A DNA stretch of 64,000 nucleotides from Lachnospiraceae bacterium GAM79 (GCA_020735665.1 CP085928.1:1846501-1910500); one strand, 5' to 3'. Counted from the stretch's first letter, positions 27,885 through 37,462 are shown. Notes: generated by a model from the sequence alone, not told the origin. Made by a program: numbers and translations.

Positions 27885-27897
27885 TGGATAAACAGCC

Positions 27898-28929
27898 TTA
27901 AAAATATTTCTTGAGTTCAGCAAATACCGGTTTCAGGCGGTCAGCGCGAAGGTCGAAGTCCATCTCCTTGTATGACCATGCCGCACGACCGATACCGTAT
28001 TTTACAAATACTTCATGGATAGCTTTATACCATAATACAGTGTTTGCCGGGTCTGCGTTTTCGATCACGCCATATTCTCCGCAATAAAGTGCTACGTTTC
28101 GTTCCTTTGCAACAGCGATCGCATCGGCAAACAGATCTTCAAAATATGCTGAATCAAGATTTCCCTTATAATCAAGGATCGACAGCGTTCCGGCAAGCTT
28201 TGCAGGCAGGTGTGCTTTTGCATATGCACAAAAATCTTCCATGCTGCCTTTGAATTCCATATGATAATCCGCCGGCATGTCATCTACCCACTGTGCGCCC
28301 TGATGTGTAAAAAGAAGAGGGTCATAGCTGTGGAAATTATATATGATATGTTCATCCATCGGCATCGGAATATCTCTGACTGCCTGCACGCTGTTATGCC
28401 AGTAACCACCGATCAGAATATCAGTTGTCGGTGCATATGCACGGATACGTTCTACACACTTTGGTGCGATCTCTGCCCATACAGCACCATCTTCTTTATC
28501 TACTACTTCATTTAATAATTCAAATGCAACTTTATCTCCATATCCGCCAAAGCGCTTTGCAAATTCTTCCCATAATCTGTAGAAGCGTTCCTGAAGAGCT
28601 TCGTTTCCAAAAAATCCACTCTGTTTTTCTCCCGGATCAAAGGAATAACCAGCGGTCTTATGCAGATCAAGGATCATATTGAAACCATATTTATGTCCCA
28701 ATTCCAGCGCGCGTTTGATCCGTGCAAAACCTTCTTCCTTATACTGTCCGTCTTCTGTCTCTACCAGATTATAATCCACCGGCAGCCTGAGATGATCCAG
28801 TCCCCAGCTTGTAAGCTCTTTAAAATCATCTTCCGTAATAAAATTATTGAATCTGTCCTCGGAATAATCACACTGGGAAAACCAGCCTCCCAGATTAACA
28901 CCCTTCTGATACCCTTTCCATGTCTTCAT
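27898..28929 (-). CDS. Glycoside hydrolase family 5 enzyme, cytoplasmic
   Basis: 343 aa from ATG 28929, nine nt after AGGAG (ATG 28935 is an alternative, with too short spacing). GVNLGGWFSQ near the N-terminus, DHLRLPVDYNLVE, the acid/base Glu in AFELLNEV and the nucleophile Glu in LYCGEYGVIE are GH5 hallmarks. There is no signal peptide, so it should cleave imported beta-glucan or glucoside oligosaccharides. Divergent from an AraC regulator. Confidence 0.9.
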   Translation of the reverse strand: MKTWKGYQKGVNLGGWFSQCDYSEDRFNNFITEDDFKELTSWGLDHLRLPVDYNLVETEDGQYKEEGFARIKRALELGHKYGFNMILDLHKTAGYSFDPGEKQSGFFGNEALQERFYRLWEEFAKRFGGYGDKVAFELLNEVVDKEDGAVWAEIAPKCVERIRAYAPTTDILIGGYWHNSVQAVRDIPMPMDEHIIYNFHSYDPLLFTHQGAQWVDDMPADYHMEFKGSMEDFCAYAKAHLPAKLAGTLSILDYKGNLDSAYFEDLFADAIAVAKERNVALYCGEYGVIENADPANTVLWYKAIHEVFVKYGIGRAAWSYKEMDFDLRADRLKPVFAELKKYF

Positions 28930-29014
28930 ATGCATGATCTCCTTTTCATTTAGCAAATAATAAATTGTAATTGTTATTTTCTGAATTTATGATACTATAA
29001 ATGCATATGTATGG

Positions 29015-29042
29015 AATATAACATATCCGATTTTTATATCAA
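29015..29042 (-). promoter_or_regulatory. Promoter of the GH5 gene
   Basis: Minus strand TTGATA (29037-29042), 16-nt spacer, TATATT (29015-29020), in the space shared with the divergent AraC gene. Confidence 0.55.
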
Positions 29043-29162
29043 ATAGCTGACCTTCATTGTTCTGATTGTATTTTTGGTGATGTACAATCCGTTCATTTGA
29101 AAAAGTACTGCTTGTATGCAAATATTTTTTATAGCTGTATATTATATGAAAGGAGTATTTCC

Positions 29163-29906
29163 ATGAATAAAGAATTACAGAAACTGTTATTAACGCAGCA
29201 GGAGGAACAGTCTTATCACCTGCCGATGGAGGCAGAGTATTCATTTTACCGGCGGATCGCAAATGGGGATATGGAGCTACTGAAACTAAATATGAATGCA
29301 GATACCATGGAAGGCATGGGAAAGCTGTCTTCATCCCCACTGCAGAACAAAAAATACCACCTGGTCATTCTGACTGCCATGATCACACGTTTCTGTATCG
29401 AAGCCGGGTTGGATCCGGAACAGGCCTATACTTTAAGTGATATGCATATCCGAAAGATCGATGCATGTCTGACACCGGAACAACTGGATCCGCGAAAAGG
29501 GGCTGTTGTGAAGGATTTTGTACTTGCCATGCACGAGCTTCATAACAGTCCCGGACTGTCTTATCATGTCATGCAGGTCGTCTCCTACATTAACAGCCAT
29601 ATCACAGAACCGATCCGGGTATCGGATGTCGCCGATGCAGTGAAGCTCCACCCGGACTATCTGACCCGTCTGTTCAAAAAAGATATGAACTGCAGTCTCT
29701 CACAATATATCATAAAAGAAAAATGCAGGGCGGCCCGCTACATGCTGTTAAACAGCCAGGCAAGCTGTACAGAAATCAGTTCATTTCTGTATTTTGCGTC
29801 CTGCAGTCATTTTGTAAATTGTTTTAAAAAAGAATATGGTCTGACACCGAATGCTTACCGCAAACAGATGGGCGGTCTGTCAAATGATCGAAGCGATGCG
29901 TTCTAA
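29163..29906 (+). CDS. AraC-family transcriptional regulator
   Basis: 247 aa from ATG 29163 with AAAGGAG upstream. The C-terminal ~100 residues are an AraC DNA-binding domain with two helix-turn-helix units: IRVSDVADAVKLHPDYLTRLFKKDMNCSLSQYI and CTEISSFLYFASCSHFVNCFKKEYGLTPNAYRK. The N-terminal ~140 residues are a sensor region without a recognised cupin motif. Divergent from the GH5 glycosidase, so it probably activates that gene on its sugar. Confidence 0.88.
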   Translation: MNKELQKLLLTQQEEQSYHLPMEAEYSFYRRIANGDMELLKLNMNADTMEGMGKLSSSPLQNKKYHLVILTAMITRFCIEAGLDPEQAYTLSDMHIRKIDACLTPEQLDPRKGAVVKDFVLAMHELHNSPGLSYHVMQVVSYINSHITEPIRVSDVADAVKLHPDYLTRLFKKDMNCSLSQYIIKEKCRAARYMLLNSQASCTEISSFLYFASCSHFVNCFKKEYGLTPNAYRKQMGGLSNDRSDAF

Positions 29907-29965
29907 TACAACAGCTAAACCTCTCTCCATCTTTCCTGCCGATCGCATTGCGTATTATGTGAATT

Positions 29966-30020
29966 AATTTTGGTCGCAGCCCCCACACAAGGCGGGAACT
30001 GCGACGGTCGGCCCAAATTT
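29966..30020. terminator. Hairpin after the AraC gene (copy 1)
   Basis: TTGG-CGCAG pairs with CTGCG-CCAA, flanked by A/T runs; it lies 60 nt after the AraC stop and is repeated in copy 2 at about 33013-33066. Confidence 0.7.
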
Positions 30021-30220
30021 TTTCCTTTATTTCTTCCCCCACTTTTCTGGTTTTCCTGTTACACCTCGGTGAGAATTTACAGATTGAGTTTTAAATTACC
30101 ATGAGGTTTTCTTTATTACTCCACCACACACTTTCCTGCCTATTCCGTATTTAATAAAGGTATTTATTTGGTTTGATGAATACAAAATTACTTTTTATCT
30201 ATTTTCCCATAAAATATAAT

Positions 30221-30250
30221 CAAGGTGAAGAATTCAAATTCTTCACCTTG
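30221..30250. terminator. Terminator of secreted repeat protein 1
   Basis: CAAGGTGAAGAATT / AAATTCTTCACCTTG with a one-base centre, followed by T-rich sequence on either side. Confidence 0.8.
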
Positions 30251-30368
30251 GTTGTTATTATTATTTTCAGATTATTTTCCTTTTTTATTTCAGAGAACTA
30301 GGTTCGGTGCCGTAAAAAGGAATCAAAACTGTATTAACAGTACAATATTAATATAATAGTGTCAATAA

Positions 30369-31724
30369 TTAGTCCTCATACGAAACGCCTGCCGTAACTG
30401 AGGCATACTTCTTTCCGTATATATTTACCAAATCTCCACTTTTTTCCGGAGTACACTTTACACTGTATGGATCATAGGTCCTAACCACATGAATCTTCAT
30501 CATTTCGTTGCAAACTGTACACCTAACATTCATATCGCACTCGGACCATTCTGGGGTGATTGTGGTTGGAACATAGGCGTATTCGGCAGGATGATGGGTT
30601 ATACCGGTAACAACTCGTGTTTCCGTAGGCTTCGTATGTCCAGTTTCTTTTTTGTGTTTTTCATAATCAATAACACATTCTGGAAAATAAACCCATCCCT
30701 CTACTGGAGCTGTCCATACTCCATCACCATCAAGATCAGTCCATTCTTCTCCTTCTTTTGGTTTTTTATTCCACACACATGTTAAACAAACTGTTTTATC
30801 CTCCCATATTTTTTCATCCCAAGCCGGTTTAATTTCTTTGTATACATTTTCAACAACTGCATCATGTTTTACATAGTTCGTATCTTTTAACATTGTATGA
30901 TCTTCTGCCAGAGGTGACCACTGATGCGTGTGAGCCGGAATTGTATCATCTGTCTTACCGTTATTATTTTCACCTGTATTGTCTGATTTTCCACTATTGG
31001 AACTATCCGGAGTTTTTGTTTCAATCTTTGTTTTTGTACATGTTCCATCCGCCTTGATCGTGAACTTGTAATTACCGGATTTTACTGTCTTGGCAGTCCT
31101 AATCATTGATCCGTTCTTATCTACATAGAAATATTTTCCGTGGATCTTTACCCGGTCATTCTTATATTTTGCAAGGCTCTGAGCTTTGAAGGCTCCACCT
31201 GACACTTTGTAGTATTTCTTTCCAGTCAGCTTTACAGATGCCGTACCGGTTTTTGAAACATAATAAGTATAAACCCCTGACACCTTTTTCCAACCGGATT
31301 TCAGTACAATCTTGCCTTTTGAATTAACAAAAAAAATCTTCTTTCCGATTGTTTTGGCTTTATTCTTATAGGAAGAAAGTGATTTTTTTACGAACTTCTT
31401 GCCGGAAAAATGATACCAGTATCCACCGGAAATCTTCTCGGTTACATATCCCTTTGAGCCGACATAATAGACATACTGCCCGTTCTGATTCTTCTTCCAC
31501 CCGGTCTTTTTATCTGTTTTTCCGGATGCATTTTTGTAATAATACTTATTGTCATTTTTTTTGATCGTACAAGTAGCTGCTGAAAGTTCTGCAACCTTCT
31601 TATCCGTCTTTTCATATGCTGAAATTGTTGCTGTATCATCTGCGGCAGCATATACCACCCCTGACATTGTGAAAATCAATGTAAATGTAATCAGCAGACT
31701 TAATAATTTCTTTATTCTCTTCAT
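30369..31724 (-). CDS. Secreted repeat protein 1 with Cys-pair C-terminal region
   Basis: 451 aa. Signal peptide MKRIKKLLSLLITFTLIFTM...VYA cut after ~residue 27. Residues ~50-230 carry aromatic/Lys repeats of ~20-40 residues (KKTGWKKNQNGQYVYYVGSKG, GKKFVKKSLSSYKN, GKYFYVDKNGSM) like cell-wall or choline-binding repeats. A Ser/Asn/Gly linker follows. The C-terminal ~190 residues hold CLTC, CTVC and further Cys/His (HTHQWSPL), perhaps a zinc-stabilised fold. Cell-surface protein of unknown role, paralogous to 33421-34881. Confidence 0.8.
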   Translation of the reverse strand: MKRIKKLLSLLITFTLIFTMSGVVYAAADDTATISAYEKTDKKVAELSAATCTIKKNDNKYYYKNASGKTDKKTGWKKNQNGQYVYYVGSKGYVTEKISGGYWYHFSGKKFVKKSLSSYKNKAKTIGKKIFFVNSKGKIVLKSGWKKVSGVYTYYVSKTGTASVKLTGKKYYKVSGGAFKAQSLAKYKNDRVKIHGKYFYVDKNGSMIRTAKTVKSGNYKFTIKADGTCTKTKIETKTPDSSNSGKSDNTGENNNGKTDDTIPAHTHQWSPLAEDHTMLKDTNYVKHDAVVENVYKEIKPAWDEKIWEDKTVCLTCVWNKKPKEGEEWTDLDGDGVWTAPVEGWVYFPECVIDYEKHKKETGHTKPTETRVVTGITHHPAEYAYVPTTITPEWSECDMNVRCTVCNEMMKIHVVRTYDPYSVKCTPEKSGDLVNIYGKKYASVTAGVSYED

Positions 31725-31756
31725 TCATTTAACCCCTTTCTCACTTTATGCGTATA

Positions 31757-31785
31757 ATAATACCACTAATAAAAATGTAGCACAA
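31757..31785 (-). promoter_or_regulatory. Promoter of secreted repeat protein 1
   Basis: TTGTGC (31780-31785), 17-nt spacer, TATTAT (31757-31762) on the minus strand; identical copy at 34914-34942 for protein 2. Confidence 0.6.
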
Positions 31786-31789
31786 TATT

Positions 31790-32845
31790 TTATTTTTCTT
31801 TCTCAGACAATGTCGGATGCTGCATATAAAATATTTCCTTTTGCCTGTCTATCTCTGCTTTCAACTGCTCTTTTGTCGGCAAATATGTGAGATATTTTGA
31901 CATAAAAAGCCTGTCATTATCATGCAATACTGAATACCTTGCTATATCCTCATCTGTTTCCGCACAAAGCAATATTCCAAGTGTAGGATTATCGCCCTCT
32001 TTACATTTTAGTTCATCATACATACGAACATACATATCAATCTGTCCTACATCCTGATGTGTAATTTTTCCCATTTTTAAATCAATAAGCACATAACATT
32101 TTAATTCAATATTATAGAAAACAAGATCTATAAAATAATCTTCTGTCTCAGTAACAATATGCTGCTGTCTGGCAACAAAAGCAAATCCCTTTCCCATCTC
32201 CATCAGGAAATCTCTGATATGTGTCAAAATTGCAGACTCCAAATCACTCTCAATATAAGAATCTTCATTTTTAAAGCCTAGAAACTCTGCAACAATGGGA
32301 CTTTTTAGAAGTTCAAATTTATTTTTTTGACTTTCCGTTGTTTTCTGTATCATCTCTTTAATAACTGCATCTTTTTTAGGTGACTGCATTAGTCTGTAAT
32401 AATATTGTGTACTGATATTTCTGTCTAAAGTTCTAACGCTCCAACCTTCTGTTGCTGCTTCGTTCATATACCATAACCTGGCATTTTCATCTGGCACACG
32501 TAAAAGTGCTCTAAAATGAGACCAATTTAGATTGTGAACACATGTGTTCACAATTTGCTCATCAGAAAAAGCAAGATAAAATTTACGAAAATATTGCAAA
32601 TTTCTTTTTGAAAAACTTTTTCCATATTCCTTTGTAAGTTCATCTGCCAATGCCTCAATTAAAGCCTGACCATATTTTGCTCTTTCTTTTCCATCCTGCT
32701 CCTGCTCCACAATACGCTTACCAACATGCCAATAGGTGAGTACCATAGCCTTATTGGCTGCATTATAAGCTACTTCACGACCAGATGAAATAATTCCCTT
32801 TATATCGGCAATCACCTCCTGATAGTTCACAATATCATTTGGCAT
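31790..32845 (-). CDS. YhcG-family PD-(D/E)XK nuclease (DUF1016)
   Basis: 351 aa. The DUF1016 N-terminal DNA-binding region spans ~10-180 (KYGQALIEALADELTKEYGKSFSKRNLQYFRKFY, LNWSHFRALLRV). The C-terminal nuclease fold ~195-340 has the catalytic pattern FIDLVFYN...YVLIDLKMGKIT (Asp, then D-x-K with Asp in place of the usual Glu). Family members appear near restriction and defence loci. It lies exactly between the two copies of the segmental duplication and ends four nt from the junction. AGAGAGG precedes ATG 32845. Confidence 0.92.
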   Translation of the reverse strand: MPNDIVNYQEVIADIKGIISSGREVAYNAANKAMVLTYWHVGKRIVEQEQDGKERAKYGQALIEALADELTKEYGKSFSKRNLQYFRKFYLAFSDEQIVNTCVHNLNWSHFRALLRVPDENARLWYMNEAATEGWSVRTLDRNISTQYYYRLMQSPKKDAVIKEMIQKTTESQKNKFELLKSPIVAEFLGFKNEDSYIESDLESAILTHIRDFLMEMGKGFAFVARQQHIVTETEDYFIDLVFYNIELKCYVLIDLKMGKITHQDVGQIDMYVRMYDELKCKEGDNPTLGILLCAETDEDIARYSVLHDNDRLFMSKYLTYLPTKEQLKAEIDRQKEIFYMQHPTLSEKEK

Positions 32846-33267
32846 ATTATCTAACCTCTCTTTCCAGTTTTATGCGGCACATACACAACAGCTTGTCTTA
32901 GTCCACCTGCCACCGTCGCTCCAATTTTGATTGTAACTTATTTTTCTATGCCTGACAACAGCTAAACCTCTCTCCATCTTTCTTGTCAGTCGCATTGCGT
33001 ATTATATAAATTAATTTTGGTCGCAGCCCCCACACAAGGCGGGAACTGCGACGGCCGGCCCAAATTTTTTCCTTTATTTCTTCCCCCACTTTTCTGGTTT
33101 TCCTGTTACACCTCGGTGAGAATTTACAGATTGAGTTTTAAATTACCATGAAGTTTTCTTTACTACTCCACCACACACTTTCCTGCCTATTCCGTATTTA
33201 ATAAAGGTATTTATTTGGTTTGATGAATACAAAATTACTTTTTATCTATTTTCCCATAAAATACAAT

Positions 33268-33297
33268 CAAGGTGAAGAATTTAAATTCTTCACCTTG
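33268..33297. terminator. Terminator of secreted repeat protein 2
   Basis: CAAGGTGAAGAATT / AAATTCTTCACCTTG, the same hairpin as in copy 1. A single base change in the centre differs from copy 1. Confidence 0.8.
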
Positions 33298-33420
33298 GTT
33301 GTTATTATTATTTTCAGATTATTTTCCTTTTTTATTTCAGAGAACTAGGTTCGGTGCCGTAAAAAATAATGTAAAAAGGAATCAAAACTATATTAATTAC
33401 AACATATTGATATAATGGTG

Positions 33421-34881
33421 TCAATAATTGAACCCGTGAAGTCTTAAAAGATCAAGGTAACTCGTATCCGTTTCATTCATATAAGCATAACTTCCAACGT
33501 AAACCCTCTTGTTGTAAGGCTTTCCACCAACAACCGACCGAACCTTGCTACCACTGGTCGTAATCAAATCACCGCTTTTATCTGGAATGCACGCCCCAAC
33601 AACCGCTGTACTCTCGGATAACGCCCCATTAACTACATGGATTGTCATTTCCTCGCCGCACACTGTACATCTCCGGTGTTCATCCCACTCGGACCATTCT
33701 GGGGTGATTGTGGTTGGAACATAGTCGTATTCGGCAGGAATAATCTCATATCCTATACAAATATCATAAGTTGCTGATTGACCATGTTGTGGATATTTTT
33801 CAGCATGTAACTTTTCCTCAACACTACCTCTTTTAAATGAACATTCCTTAAAATATATTTGTCCCTCTACCTGAGTTGTCCATATTCCATCTCCATCGAG
33901 ATCTGTCCATTGTTCCCCATTTTGAGGCTTTTTGTTCCACACACAGTTGAGGCAAACATCTCGTTCCTCTTTTACTTCTTTCTTGTAAGCCGGTTTAATT
34001 TCAGTGTATATATTTTCCACTATTGCATCATGCTTTACATAGTTCGTATCTTTTAACATAGTATGATCTTCTGCCAAAGGCGACCACTGATGCGTGTGCG
34101 CCGGAATTGTATCATCTGTCTTACCAGTGTTATTTCCGTCTGATTTTCCACTATTGGAATTGTCAGGAGTTTTTGTTTCAATCTTTGTTTTTGTACATGT
34201 TCCGTCCGCCTTGATCGTGAACTTGTAATTACCGGATTTTACTGTCTTGGCAGTCTTAATCATTGATCCGTTCTTATCTACATAAAAATATTTTCCATGG
34301 ATCTTTACCCGGTCATTCTTATGTTTTGCAAGACTCTGGGCTTTCCAAGAGCCTCTTGACACCTTATAATATTTCTTTCTCGTCAGCTTTACAGATGCCG
34401 TACCGGTTCCGGAAACATAATAAGTATAAACCCCTGACACTTTTCCCCAACCGGATTTCAGTACAATCTTTCCTTTTGAATTAACAAAAAAAATCTTCTT
34501 CCCGATTGTTTTGGTTTTATTCTTATAGGAAGAAAGTGATTTTTTTACGAATTTCTTGCCGGAAAAATGATACCAATATCCACCGGAAATCTTCTCGGTT
34601 ACATATCCCTTTGAGCCGACATAATATACATACTTCCCGTTCTGATTTTTCTTCCACCCGGTCTTTTTATCTGTTTTTCCGGATGCATTTTTGTAATAAT
34701 ACTTATTGTCATTTTTTTTGATCGTACAAGTAGCTGCTGAAAGTTCTGCCACTTTCTTATCCGTCTTTTCATATGCTGAAATTGTTGCTGTATCATCTGC
34801 GGCAGCATATACCACCCCTGACATTGTGAAAATCAATGTAAATGTAATCAGCAGACTTAATAATTTCTTTACTCTCTTCAT
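33421..34881 (-). CDS. Secreted repeat protein 2 with Cys-pair C-terminal region
   Basis: 486 aa, paralog of the 451-aa protein. The signal peptide and the ~230-residue repeat region are almost identical. The C-terminal part keeps HTHQWSPLAEDH, CLNC, ITPEWSEWDEHRRCTVCGEE but has a different insert around CSFKRGSVEEKL and a new ending (VYVGSYAYMNETDTSYLDLL). So the presumed wall-binding half is conserved and the presumed functional half varies. Surface exposed by inference. Confidence 0.8.
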   Translation of the reverse strand: MKRVKKLLSLLITFTLIFTMSGVVYAAADDTATISAYEKTDKKVAELSAATCTIKKNDNKYYYKNASGKTDKKTGWKKNQNGKYVYYVGSKGYVTEKISGGYWYHFSGKKFVKKSLSSYKNKTKTIGKKIFFVNSKGKIVLKSGWGKVSGVYTYYVSGTGTASVKLTRKKYYKVSRGSWKAQSLAKHKNDRVKIHGKYFYVDKNGSMIKTAKTVKSGNYKFTIKADGTCTKTKIETKTPDNSNSGKSDGNNTGKTDDTIPAHTHQWSPLAEDHTMLKDTNYVKHDAIVENIYTEIKPAYKKEVKEERDVCLNCVWNKKPQNGEQWTDLDGDGIWTTQVEGQIYFKECSFKRGSVEEKLHAEKYPQHGQSATYDICIGYEIIPAEYDYVPTTITPEWSEWDEHRRCTVCGEEMTIHVVNGALSESTAVVGACIPDKSGDLITTSGSKVRSVVGGKPYNKRVYVGSYAYMNETDTSYLDLLRLHGFNY

Positions 34882-34989
34882 TCATTTAACCCCTTTCTCA
34901 CTTTATGCGTATAATAATACCACTAATAAAAATGTAGCACAATAATTCTCAGAAAACAATGGCGGTGTTTAGTTATTCTGAAAATTTAA

Positions 34990-35013
34990 GGGGCAACATA
35001 TTATTGTTGCCCC
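34990..35013. terminator. Hairpin between copy 2 and the small ORF
   Basis: GGGGCAACA-TATTAT-TGTTGCCCC, a strong stem with only weak flanking T-runs; possibly terminates the small gene at 35052. Confidence 0.5.
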
Positions 35014-35051
35014 AACTTGGATTTTACAAAAAATTGGATTTTAAATTAGGT

Positions 35052-35273
35052 CTACAGTGTTTCGAACTTCAGCGACAGTTTTTTCTTTTCACAAATTTTC
35101 TCTCCCGATAATCCCATGTCTACATATGCTTTGATCAAATCTTCAATAATGCCATCGGCTTTCGTTTTTGTCTCACTACTCTCAGGATCCATTATTTCTA
35201 ATATCATCTCACACATAGCAATGACACTATCTTCTTTCATGTTCGCAATCGTAGTCCAATGTTTGCATCTCAT
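35052..35273 (-). CDS. Hypothetical small protein, maybe a gene remnant
   Basis: 73 codons with an acidic, helical-looking product (MCEMILEIMDPESSETKTK...DLIKAYVDMGLSGEKICEKKKL). No convincing ribosome binding site precedes either possible ATG (35273 or 35240). It could be the C-terminal remainder of a longer gene. No family recognised. Confidence 0.35.
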   Translation of the reverse strand: MRCKHWTTIANMKEDSVIAMCEMILEIMDPESSETKTKADGIIEDLIKAYVDMGLSGEKICEKKKLSLKFETL

Positions 35274-35594
35274 CCAGTTCCGATGATCTGTGTATCAAAC
35301 ATATGTGCTTTTATAAGATATACCCCATTGTATTTTGTGATTACTAGTGTCAAAATTCTAAAACTCAACCTTATTTCTTTGTTTTTCTTCCAATGTTTGA
35401 TACCCCTGTTAATACAAAGGCTCTAATGCCTCAAACAACAACGGCTTCGCCAGAGTGCGTTACGAAGATGCTGCTTATATGCTTTGATCTTCTGCCTCGG
35501 CCATAGGCTGTCAAATCAGCCCTTAAAGTTTTTTATTAATAAATAGTAATCCGCTAATATTATATCTGTCTTAGGTTAAAGCGTCAATATATTA
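35274..35594. other. Gene-free stretch
   Basis: No ORF, promoter or strong hairpin is evident. The part at 35410-35530 is more GC-rich than its surroundings and may be remains of an older gene, but no translation gave a recognisable product. Confidence 0.4.
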
Positions 35595-36383
35595 TTAGTC
35601 ATCTACACATATATCATTATGTTTTAATATCCCCTTGCACCTCGCCGGCAACTTATTTTTTTTAACATTACGTAGGAAAAATTTATGTAATATGTCTCTT
35701 CCCTCAGTCCTACAAATCCATTTTTTTAATTTTGCCCCGATTTCATCAACATCATAATGTTCCGCGGTAGAGTGCGTTTTGATTATATAATCAACCATAT
35801 CTAACATATCTTCTTCCACAACTAAATTGTCATCCAGCATTTGTTGAACCTCTATTTTGCTTTTATCAAGATCCCCGATTATGGTCATGCCACAAATCGG
35901 TATATTGAACCCTAAAAACTCAACTAATTCGCTGGTAAATTGCGTATGCATCCTATTCTGTCGGACACCATTCGTCATTCTTGATCTGCCTAAATTTTTT
36001 ATTAAATTCCAAGTCCTGGAATCCGCTCCTCCAGTGATGCGTTTACAATATTCATCACTTAGATGTTTAACCTCAATCGGGATTATCAATTTTTGTGTAA
36101 CAATCAATATATCAATTTGTATTGTCCTGTACACTTTTAATTTTTCATTGTATTCTCCTGTTTCAAAATATATATTTTCGAAGATCAAGAATTTTTCGTC
36201 TCGTTTTTCAAAATAATTTCTTAATTTTTCCACGATTTTCTTTTCGTATTCCGCACCAAATTTTTCCAGAATATCATTTTTACTTTTTCTTAAGAGTCCG
36301 GGCTGATACGGATCAAGCTGTGCCTTTCTTCCCACCAAAACGGGATGGTTCTCTGTTTGTAATATTCTTTTATTCTTGTTCAT
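35595..36383 (-). CDS. NERD-domain protein (nuclease-related)
   Basis: 262 aa. A NERD domain covers ~35-150: GAEYEKKIVEKLRNYF, then TIQIDILIVTQKLIIPIEVKHLSD with the Asp and E-x-K of a PD-(D/E)XK-like site, then GQ-like QNRMHTQ. The C-terminal ~100 residues include CRTEG and KLPARCKGIL. Such proteins are thought to act on DNA. AGGAGG precedes ATG 36383. Low GC content like its neighbours. Confidence 0.85.
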   Translation of the reverse strand: MNKNKRILQTENHPVLVGRKAQLDPYQPGLLRKSKNDILEKFGAEYEKKIVEKLRNYFEKRDEKFLIFENIYFETGEYNEKLKVYRTIQIDILIVTQKLIIPIEVKHLSDEYCKRITGGADSRTWNLIKNLGRSRMTNGVRQNRMHTQFTSELVEFLGFNIPICGMTIIGDLDKSKIEVQQMLDDNLVVEEDMLDMVDYIIKTHSTAEHYDVDEIGAKLKKWICRTEGRDILHKFFLRNVKKNKLPARCKGILKHNDICVDD

Positions 36384-36509
36384 CTTATTTCCTCCTTAAA
36401 TGTTTTTTATATATTTATATTACTGTCGATTTTCAAGAAATTATAAGTAGAAATTTAAATTTTTTTGATTTTTATAAAAATATCTGCATATCATACTTCT
36501 TTCTATATT

Positions 36510-36555
36510 CTTATCCATTAGTTTTATCTAACATTTTTCCACATGTGGAAAATTT
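36510..36555. repeat. 45-bp direct repeat with an 18-bp palindrome, copy 1
   Basis: CTTATCC-TTAG-ATCTAACA leads into the perfect palindrome TTTTCCACATGTGGAAAA (36535-36552). A second copy lies at 37463-37508. It stands directly before the DUF1016 pseudogene fragment. The 36384-36509 stretch holds only AT-rich sequence. Confidence 0.8.
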
Positions 36556-36556
36556 G

Positions 36557-36817
36557 GACATTTATTATTCCATTTATGAATATCTAACCAACAAATTTGG
36601 TAAAGGAAATACACAAGACAACCTAAAATTAATGAGACGATTCTATGTTGTTTACCCTAAAGATCTAATTGGAGAAACACTGTTTCCCCAATTCAATATT
36701 CTCCCTTAAATTTCCAGAGGTCGTAGATTTTATCTCAGTTGGTCACATTATTTAAAGCTCATGGGAATTGATAATATTGATGAACGTCACTTTTATGAGT
36801 TTGTTAGCAGCTCCTAA
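36557..36817 (+). pseudogene. Decayed DUF1016/YhcG fragment
   Basis: In one frame, with an in-frame TAA at 36707-36709, the sequence reads YLTNKFGKGNTQDNLKLMRR...FYLSWSHYLKLMGIDNIDE and stops again at 36815-36817. This aligns with the DNA-binding region of YhcG proteins (compare SFSKRNLQYFRKFY and LNWSHFRALL in the intact gene at 31790-32845). Start and nuclease domain are missing. Confidence 0.8.
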
Positions 36818-36990
36818 AGTGCTAATTTTTTCATTCGTCGTTTTTTATTATCTCCCTATATAGGTGGTCTACACTGTTATTTTATTGCCACTTATAAATG
36901 TGTGACAAAATAACATTATTATGTCAATTTATATTTACAGATAAGCAAAACAGCTAAAGCTAGTGTTTTACGACTTATTAAGGTAAGAAT

Positions 36991-37440
36991 GTACCATGTG
37001 GATTTTACTTGTCATTCATTTTGTTATACTTCTGCCATTCATTTTGTCATACTTGCCATTCATTTTGTCATACTTCTGCCACCTATAAGTCTCGGAAGCC
37101 GCATAAATACTGGTTTTTTAGCACTCAGTAATCAAGAGAATGTACCATGTGGATTTGACTATGACCTATAAGTCTCGGAAGCTGCATAAATACTGGTTTT
37201 TAGCACTCAGTAATCAAGAGAATGTACCATGTGGTTTAACTACGACCTATAAGTCTCGGAAGCTGCATAAATACTGGCTTTTTAGCACTCAGTAATCAAG
37301 AGAATGTACCATGTGGATTTGACTATCACCTATAGAACATACCATCTGGATTTGACTACCACCTATAAGCCTCGGATGCCGTATATATACTGAGTTTTCG
37401 GTACTCAGTAATCAAGAGAAAGTACCATGCGGATTTGACT
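36991..37440. repeat. 81-83 bp tandem repeats
   Basis: CCTATAAG marks units at 37082, 37165, 37246 and 37329 (spacing 83, 81, 83), followed by a truncated unit at 37362. Each unit carries CTCGGAAGC, CATAAATACTGG, CACTCAGTAATCAAGAGAA and GTACCATGTGGATTTGACTA. Before them TGCCATTCATTTTGTCATAC repeats about three times. No coding potential. The rest of the 36818-37825 gap is AT-rich, with repeat copy 2 and a promoter as listed. Confidence 0.88.
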
Positions 37441-37462
37441 TGACATTCATTTTATCATCGTC

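Larger units (their letters stand above)
29908..31787. repeat. Segmental duplication, copy 1
   Basis: About 1.9 kb matching 32955-34944. It starts just after the AraC stop codon (shared ACAACAGCTAAACCTCTC) and ends at the promoter of the secreted repeat protein (shared GTAGCACAATA). Non-coding flanks are nearly identical; divergence is largest in the C-terminal coding part. The 29908-30368 part holds two terminators and no gene. Confidence 0.92.
32955..34944. repeat. Segmental duplication, copy 2
   Basis: Second copy of the unit at 29908-31787. Its non-coding part (32955-33420) repeats the CGCAG hairpin and the CAAGGTGAAGAATT terminator; the coding part encodes the longer paralog. The 32846-32954 piece before it belongs to the YhcG leader. 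Confidence 0.92.

Noticed and set aside
35410-35530. Transposase or gene remnant
   Set aside because: More GC-rich than its surroundings, but no translated frame gave a recognisable motif.
36991-37440. CRISPR array
   Set aside because: Units are 81-83 bp with no short constant repeat plus unique spacer pattern, and no cas genes are near.
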